Shown piece after piece: positions 20,239 through 24,498 of a stretch of DNA of 24,498 nt. Positions within the stretch are counted from its first letter, which is position 1; each line of letters starts with the position of its first letter. Position numbers and translations under genes: made by a program. Source of the DNA: Fonticula-like sp. SCN 57-25 (Eukaryota > Nucleariida > Rotosphaerida); the NCBI GenBank assembly GCA_001724245.1, contig MEDX01000181.1, forward strand, positions 1 through 24,498, given 5' to 3'. The notes below the pieces were generated by a model, which saw nothing but the letters and a program-made list of their open reading frames with translations, did not search any database and was not told the DNA's origin.

Positions 20239-21903
20239 CTAGATGAGCTCCATGTAGCGCTTGCGCTCCCAGTCGGTCACTGCGAGGTTGTACTGGCGGC
20301 ACTCGTGCAGGCGCGTGGCGGCAAAGTGGTCGACAAAGCTGTCGCCAAAGAGCACACGGGCCACCGAATCCTTTGCGGCCATCCTAAGCACTAGGTGAGC
20401 AACAGGAACAAAAGAAACAAATCATGAATATGCGTACTTTACTGTGGCGTCGTAGAGGTTTGTTGGGAGGCGCGGGATGGCCTTGTCGCTGATATTGTCT
20501 CCCTTTGTCTCGGGCTGCAGCTCGAGCTTGTTCTTGATGCCGTAGAGGCCAGCGGCGAGCGCGCCGGCCATGGCCACGTACGCGTTAATGTCGGCACCAC
20601 CCACGCGCGTCTCGATGTGAACGGCCTTTTCGCTGGGGTTGATGACGCGGCACGCCGACGTGCGGTTCTCGACGCCCCAGCTGAGCACGACGGGCGCCCA
20701 GTAGTTTTCGACAAGGCGCTTGTAGCTGTTGATTGTGGGCGCGAGCATGGGCATAATGTACGGCAGGCAGTGCAGCTGCCCCGCCAAAAAGTGGCGCATC
20801 AGCGGGCTCATGAGGAGCGGGTCGCTGCCGTCAAAGAAAAGGTTCTTCTTGCCCTCAAGGTCCCACACAGAGTAGTGCGTGTGGCCAGAGCAGCCAGGAA
20901 GATTCTGGTCAGGCTTGGCCATGAACGACGGGGTGATGTTGTGCGCAATGCCAGCCTGCTTGGCGGCAAGCTTGAACAGCTGCGCGCGGTCCGCGCCTTC
21001 AAGGGCCTCAGAGTACTCAATCGCGACTTCAAAGACGCCGGGGCCGGTCTCGGTGTGAAGGCCCTCGAGCGGGACGCCAATCTCGCGGCTCCAGTCAAAG
21101 AGCTTGTCAAAGAACGCCGCGTTCTGCAGCGGGCGAAGCAGAGAGTAGCCAAACATGCCGGGCGTCAGAGGCTTGAGGCCGACGCCGCCCTTGGCAGCAA
21201 GCGACTGCGGCGTCTCTGCGATTTCATGAGAACAAATAGATCGAGCATGTGAGCGCACCATCAAAGCAGTAAAACTCAAACTCGGCCGACGAATAGGGCT
21301 TGTAGCCGAGCTCGGTGTACTGCGCAATGACGGAGCGGAGCAGCGTGCGGGGGCACACGGGGCAAGGCTCACGCGTCGGGAGCGCAAAGTCGAGCATGAA
21401 AAAGGGGATGTTGTTCTGCCACGGAAGGCGACGGAGCTTGTCTGCCTGCACAACTGCGATAATGTCGCCATAGCCTATGGGGCAGATTTCGTGGTTAGCG
21501 GGGATCCCGTGCGGGGGGGGACCACGTGTACCCGTGTCGGCGGTCGAAAACTCTGTGTTCTCGTACGTCTTGTCGTGGAGATCCCAGCCAAAGACAACGC
21601 TGCAAAAGCCTATCGCGCGCGCAAAGTATGAGCCAAGCGGTATGCAACAAGATATATAGCGGCAAAGGCGCACCAAAGCCGCGCTCCCTCAGCGCGCTCT
21701 GGAGCTTCTTCTTGGAGATGACCTTGCCGCGGAACACGCCATCAATATCGGTTCCGGCAACTTGGATCTAGCGCCCAAGTTAAGCATCCTGCATACAACC
21801 GAGTGCCGCATCTCTTCTGGCGCACCTTTTCATCGTCCGCAAGGGCCGCCAAAAGCCTCTCGATCGCCTCCTTCTCCTGCTGCAGCGCGACTTCGGCCGT
21901 CAT
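20239..21903 (-). CDS. Glutamine synthetase I-like (fluG/PuuA-type) enzyme
   Basis: This belongs to the glutamine synthetase superfamily, which makes gamma-glutamyl amides with ATP. Exons 21903-21826, 21767-21674, 21609-21259, 21215-20438 and 20383-20239 give 481 residues. That is the length of bacterial-type GSI-like proteins and longer than the roughly 360-residue eukaryotic GSII that normally makes glutamine in fungi. Landmarks are VAGTDIDGVFRGKVISKKK, GFGFCSVVFGWDLHD, FMLDFALPTREPCPVCPRTL, SAEFEFYCFDETPQS (the catalytic E-x-E area), GPGVFEVAIEYSEAL, GCSGHTHYSVWD, NRTSACRV and ETRVGGADINAYVAMAGALA. The C-terminal WERKRYMELI is also typical. The exact substrate (ammonia, putrescine or another amine) is not visible. 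Similar fungal proteins are often annotated from the FluG C-terminal half; here no FluG amidohydrolase half is present. Confidence 0.88.
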
Positions 21904-21946
21904 CGTGCAAAACGCGCAGGGACCTTGGCACACCAACCGGTTTCAG

Positions 21947-21981
21947 CCAATCAAATTCCTTGGCTGGTCCGGCCGACCAAT
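21947..21981. promoter_or_regulatory. Two CCAAT boxes in the GS-like/SDR divergent promoter
   Basis: The 193 bp between the two divergent start codons (21903 and 22097) contains CCAATCA at 21947 and again at 21977, same strand and 30 bp apart. CCAAT is the site of the fungal HAP/CBC complex, which controls many metabolic genes. Two matches with a common CCAATCA form in so short a gap are suggestive but not proof. Confidence 0.4.
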
Positions 21982-22096
21982 CACGTCGGTCTCCTGTCCA
22001 CTTCAGTGTGAAATTGCGCTAGTTTCACACGTTGTCATCGCGCCACGCTTGGATCCCCCGGTTTTCCAACTTTTGCGAGCAGATTTCAAAGCGAAT

Positions 22097-22963
22097 ATGG
22101 GCCGTCTCGATAACAAGGTTGCCATTATCACTGGCGCTGGCAGCGGCATTGGCCGCGAGGCTACGCTCCTCTTCACGCGCGAAGGCGCCCAGGTGATCGC
22201 CGCTGATCTTAACCTGGAGACCGCTCAGGAGGCCGCCCGCCTCGCCAACGAGCAGGGCGCCGGCAAGGCGATCGCCCTCAAGGTCGACGTCTCCAAGGAG
22301 GCTGACCTCGAGGCCGCCGTCGCGCTCGCTGAGAAGGAGTTTGGCAAGCTCAACGTCATCTTTAACAACGCCGGCATCATGCACCCGGCCGACGACAACG
22401 CCCTCACCACGCCCGAGCACATCTGGGACCTCACCATGAACATCAACGTCAAGGGTGCGCCTTGTTTTTCTCACGCACGCATTTGGCTCATATTTTCCTT
22501 TTTGTTTTTAGGTGTCTGGTTCGGCTGCAAGCACGCTATCCCCGCCATGCGCCGCGCCGGCGGCGGCAGCATCATCAACACCGCCTCGTTCGTCGCCCAC
22601 CTTGGCGCCGCCACCCCGCAGCTCGCGTACACCGCGTCCAAGGGCGCCGTCATGTCGATGACGCGCGAGCTCGCCGTCATTCACGCCCGCGAGAACATTC
22701 GCGTGAACGCGATCTGCCCCGGCCCGCTCCGCACTCCCCTCCTCATGGAGTTCCTCGACACCCCCGAGAAGAAGGAGCGCCGCCTCGTGCACGTGCCCGT
22801 CGGCCGCTTCGGCGAGGCCCGCGAGATCGCCTACTCGGCCGTCTTCCTCGCGTCGGACGAGTCGAGCTTCACCACCGGAACCGACTTTTCGGTCGATGGC
22901 GGCATCCGCGCCGCCTACGTCACGCCCCTCGGCGAGACCACCTCTACCCCGGTCGCCTACTAG
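22097..22963 (+). CDS. Short-chain dehydrogenase/reductase (classical SDR)
   Basis: This is an NAD(P)(H)-dependent oxidoreductase of the classical SDR family. Exons 22097-22454 and 22512-22963 give 269 residues. The nucleotide-binding motif is TGAGSGIGR (about residues 12-20), and an Asp in AADLN at the end of the second strand favours NAD(H) over NADP(H). NNAGIMH stabilises the central sheet. The catalytic Ser in IINTASF and the YTASK Tyr/Lys pair are present, as is CPGPLRTPL. The C-terminus has the FLASDESSFTTGTDFSVDGG signature. The substrate is not known. The start fits the family, where the first strand follows a few residues of leader. Codons end in C almost throughout, more strongly than in the neighbours, which suggests high expression. 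The single intron (57 nt) splits a Gly codon before VWFGCKHAIPAMR. Confidence 0.95.
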   Translation: MGRLDNKVAIITGAGSGIGREATLLFTREGAQVIAADLNLETAQEAARLANEQGAGKAIALKVDVSKEADLEAAVALAEKEFGKLNVIFNNAGIMHPADDNALTTPEHIWDLTMNINVKGAPCFSHARIWLIFSFLFLGVWFGCKHAIPAMRRAGGGSIINTASFVAHLGAATPQLAYTASKGAVMSMTRELAVIHARENIRVNAICPGPLRTPLLMEFLDTPEKKERRLVHVPVGRFGEAREIAYSAVFLASDESSFTTGTDFSVDGGIRAAYVTPLGETTSTPVAY

Positions 22964-23103
22964 AGCGAGCGACTAAAACATACACAATTGCAATGAATGT
23001 ACCCCACTAAAATGGCGCACGTTTTCCCCTTTTTCATTGCCCCTTTCACATTCACTTTAAAACTTAAAACACCACACATATCGATCCGAGAACATTTCAG
23101 GCA
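22964..23103. other. Gene-free 3' flank of the SDR gene before the repeat array
   Basis: This segment holds the SDR 3' untranslated region and an AT-rich passage. No reading frame, RNA gene or repeat unit is recognised here. Together with the array to its right it makes the only stretch of more than 300 bases in the window without a gene. Confidence 0.6.
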
Positions 23104-24440
23104 ATGAAATCCGAAATTCGAAACTGGAAATCGAAACTAACGTTGTGGAGTTTGCCTGTCCACACGCCATTTGAAGGCCGTTTTAGGAATGGTTATGATA
23201 AGGACACGTCTGCTACGGGCCCCAGTATTCAATTCTTTCATATTCGCGCACTCTCTACGCCATTACAGCCTTTTCAAGCTTGCTAACTCGAAAGTGAACA
23301 TCCAGTTTGCGCCTCATACACTTTCAAACCAACTCAAAAATACAAAGCACCGATCAAAGCGATTTTCAGAACGGATTGTGAATACAGTTTGGAGCCCTGC
23401 TACGTCGAATCTGAAATTCGAAACTGAAATTCGAAATTATGCTCTGCAAACGCCACTCTGGAGACAGTTTCTGTATTGGTTATGATAAGAACACGTCCGC
23501 CACAGGCCTCAGTACGTATTTCCCGCACATTTGAGCACTTTCCGGACCATTGCGGCCTCTTCAAGCTTCCGTACTCGAAAGTGAACATCACTCGAAAGTG
23601 AACATCTGAAGTTCGAAACTAAATTTTGGATTTTGCCTGACCAAACGCCACTTTCAACGCAGTTTAGTAATGGTTATGATAAGAACACGTCTGTTACACG
23701 TCCCAGTACTCAATTCTCTCACATTTGCGCACTCTCTACGTTATTACAGCCTCTTCAAGCTTCCTTATTCGAAAGTGTACATCCAGTTTGCTGAAGACCT
23801 CGTACACTTTCAGATTCACTTGACCCAGCTCAAAAATGCCATTTATCGATCAAAACGATTTTCAGGAAGGATTGTGAATACAGTTTCGCGAATCTGAAAT
23901 TCGAAATCCGAAATTCGAAATTACTTTTGGATTTCTTGCACAAGACGCCACTTTGGCGACAGCTTTAGTACTGGTTGTGACATAAATACGTCTGTTGTAG
24001 GCCCAGAGACTCAATTGCCTCACATTTGGGCACTTTCCGGACCATTGCGGCCTCTTCAAGCTTCTGTACTCGAAAGTGAACATCTGAAATCCGAAACTAG
24101 TTTTGGATTTTGCCTGTCCAAACGCCACTTTGGTCAAAGTTATAGCATTATTGAGACGTGGGCACGTCTGTTACAGCCACCAATGCTCAATTCCCGCAAA
24201 TTTGAGCACTTTCTGAACCTTACAGCCTCTTATTGCTTCTTTACTCGAAAGTGAACATCCAGTTTCAGTTTGCGAAAGACCTCATCCACTGAAACCACCT
24301 CAAAAATACCATGAATCGATCAAAGTGATTTTCAAAAGGGATTGCGTATGCATGCTACGTCAAATCTGAAATTCGAATCTGAAATTCGAATCTGAAATTC
24401 AGGGCTGTGCTACGTCAAATCCGAAATTGAAAAAAAAACG
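23104..24440. repeat. Degenerate tandem repeat array with alternating long and short units
   Basis: This stretch is gene-free and AT-richer than the rest of the window. Five diverged units can be aligned on the motif (A/G)(C/T)ACGTC(T/C)G near 23204, 23491, 23685, 23987 and 24162. The spacings are 287, 194, 302 and 175 bp, so long and short units alternate and each pair spans about 477-496 bp. All units share the blocks ACGCCA.TTT, TACAG/GGCCTCTT.AAGCTTC (AAGCTT lost in the last unit) and CTCGAAAGTGAACATC (exact at 23287, 23574, 23591, 24069 and 24244). Only long units carry the extra block with CTCAAAAAT, CGATCAAA.CGATTTTCA and GGATTG.G.AT. GAAATTCGAA-type motifs sit at the junctions. No transposase, terminal inverted repeats or telomere repeat is seen. 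A subtelomeric, pericentromeric or dispersed satellite is possible. Confidence 0.85.
24363..24401. repeat. 13 bp direct repeat, three copies
   Basis: AATCTGAAATTCG occurs three times head to tail (the last copy ends in A) at the junction after the last long unit. The same sequence appears singly at other unit junctions, for example around 23408 and 23891, so this looks like a local expansion of the junction motif. Confidence 0.85.
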
Positions 24441-24498
24441 AATCTGAAATTTATGATTGGTCAATTTGGTGATGACGTCGGAATCCAAAATTCCACCC

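Noticed and set aside
23171-24137. Short related open frames in the right-hand repeat array (for example 23171-23485, 23670-23897 and minus 23862-24137)
   Set aside because: They resemble each other only because the DNA repeats. They cross unit junctions, break in other units and match no known protein family.
23104-24440. Possible CRISPR array
   Set aside because: Repeats are long, diverged and unevenly spaced with no constant short repeat and spacer length, and the genome is eukaryotic.

Overview
The window looks like a gene-dense, GC-rich fungal nuclear genome, most likely a basidiomycete yeast. The reasons are eukaryote-only genes (ORC3, KAE1, DOP1, a TACC protein, a RhoGAP), a nuclear-type tRNA-Asp pair with Pol III boxes, and many short introns, most of them about 43-65 nt. 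Every intron reconstructed here (37 in eight genes) starts GT(A/G)C, nearly always GT(A/G)CG. A compact Ustilaginomycotina or Malassezia-like yeast would fit, but no sequence here proves the genus.

Layout, left to right: (1) 1-894 (+), the C-terminal part of a mitochondrial-type glutamyl-tRNA synthetase, cut by the window edge. (2) 1097-4479 (-), a 14-exon RhoGAP with a half-LIM zinc finger, coiled coil, PH-like and C1 domains. (3) 4630-5592 (+), a six-exon glutathione S-transferase family gene. (4) 5782-5994 (-), two identical tRNA-Asp(GUC) genes in tandem. (5) 6052-8411 (+), ORC3. (6) 8473-9569 (-), KAE1. (7) 9592-10743 (+), a multi-membrane-segment DMT/SLC35-like transporter whose start lies on top of the KAE1 start. 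(8) 10916-14343 (-), a TACC-family coiled-coil protein with a large expansion of a 37-residue (111 bp) repeat. (9) 14501-20138 (+), a complete ten-exon DOP1 (Dopey). (10) 20239-21903 (-), a five-exon glutamine synthetase I-like enzyme. (11) 22097-22963 (+), a strongly codon-biased short-chain dehydrogenase/reductase. (12) About 23100 to the right edge, an AT-richer, gene-free degenerate tandem repeat in which long and short units alternate.

The genes are mostly housekeeping and do not form one pathway: tRNA charging and modification (GluRS, KAE1, tRNA-Asp), replication initiation (ORC3), cytoskeleton and polarity (RhoGAP, TACC), membrane traffic and transport (DOP1, transporter) and metabolism (GST, GS-like, SDR). 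Intergenic gaps between protein genes are about 22-200 bp except where the tRNAs sit, so divergent pairs probably share promoters and convergent pairs have tightly packed 3' ends.

Exon joins were built by hand from GT..AG signals, reading-frame continuity and family resemblance. All the joined models stay in frame to a stop codon. The N-terminus of the RhoGAP and the exact start of the transporter are the least certain points. I found no clear new defence or mobile system. The best leads are the fixed C at intron position +4, the higher-order repeat at the right edge, and the repeat-expanded TACC protein.
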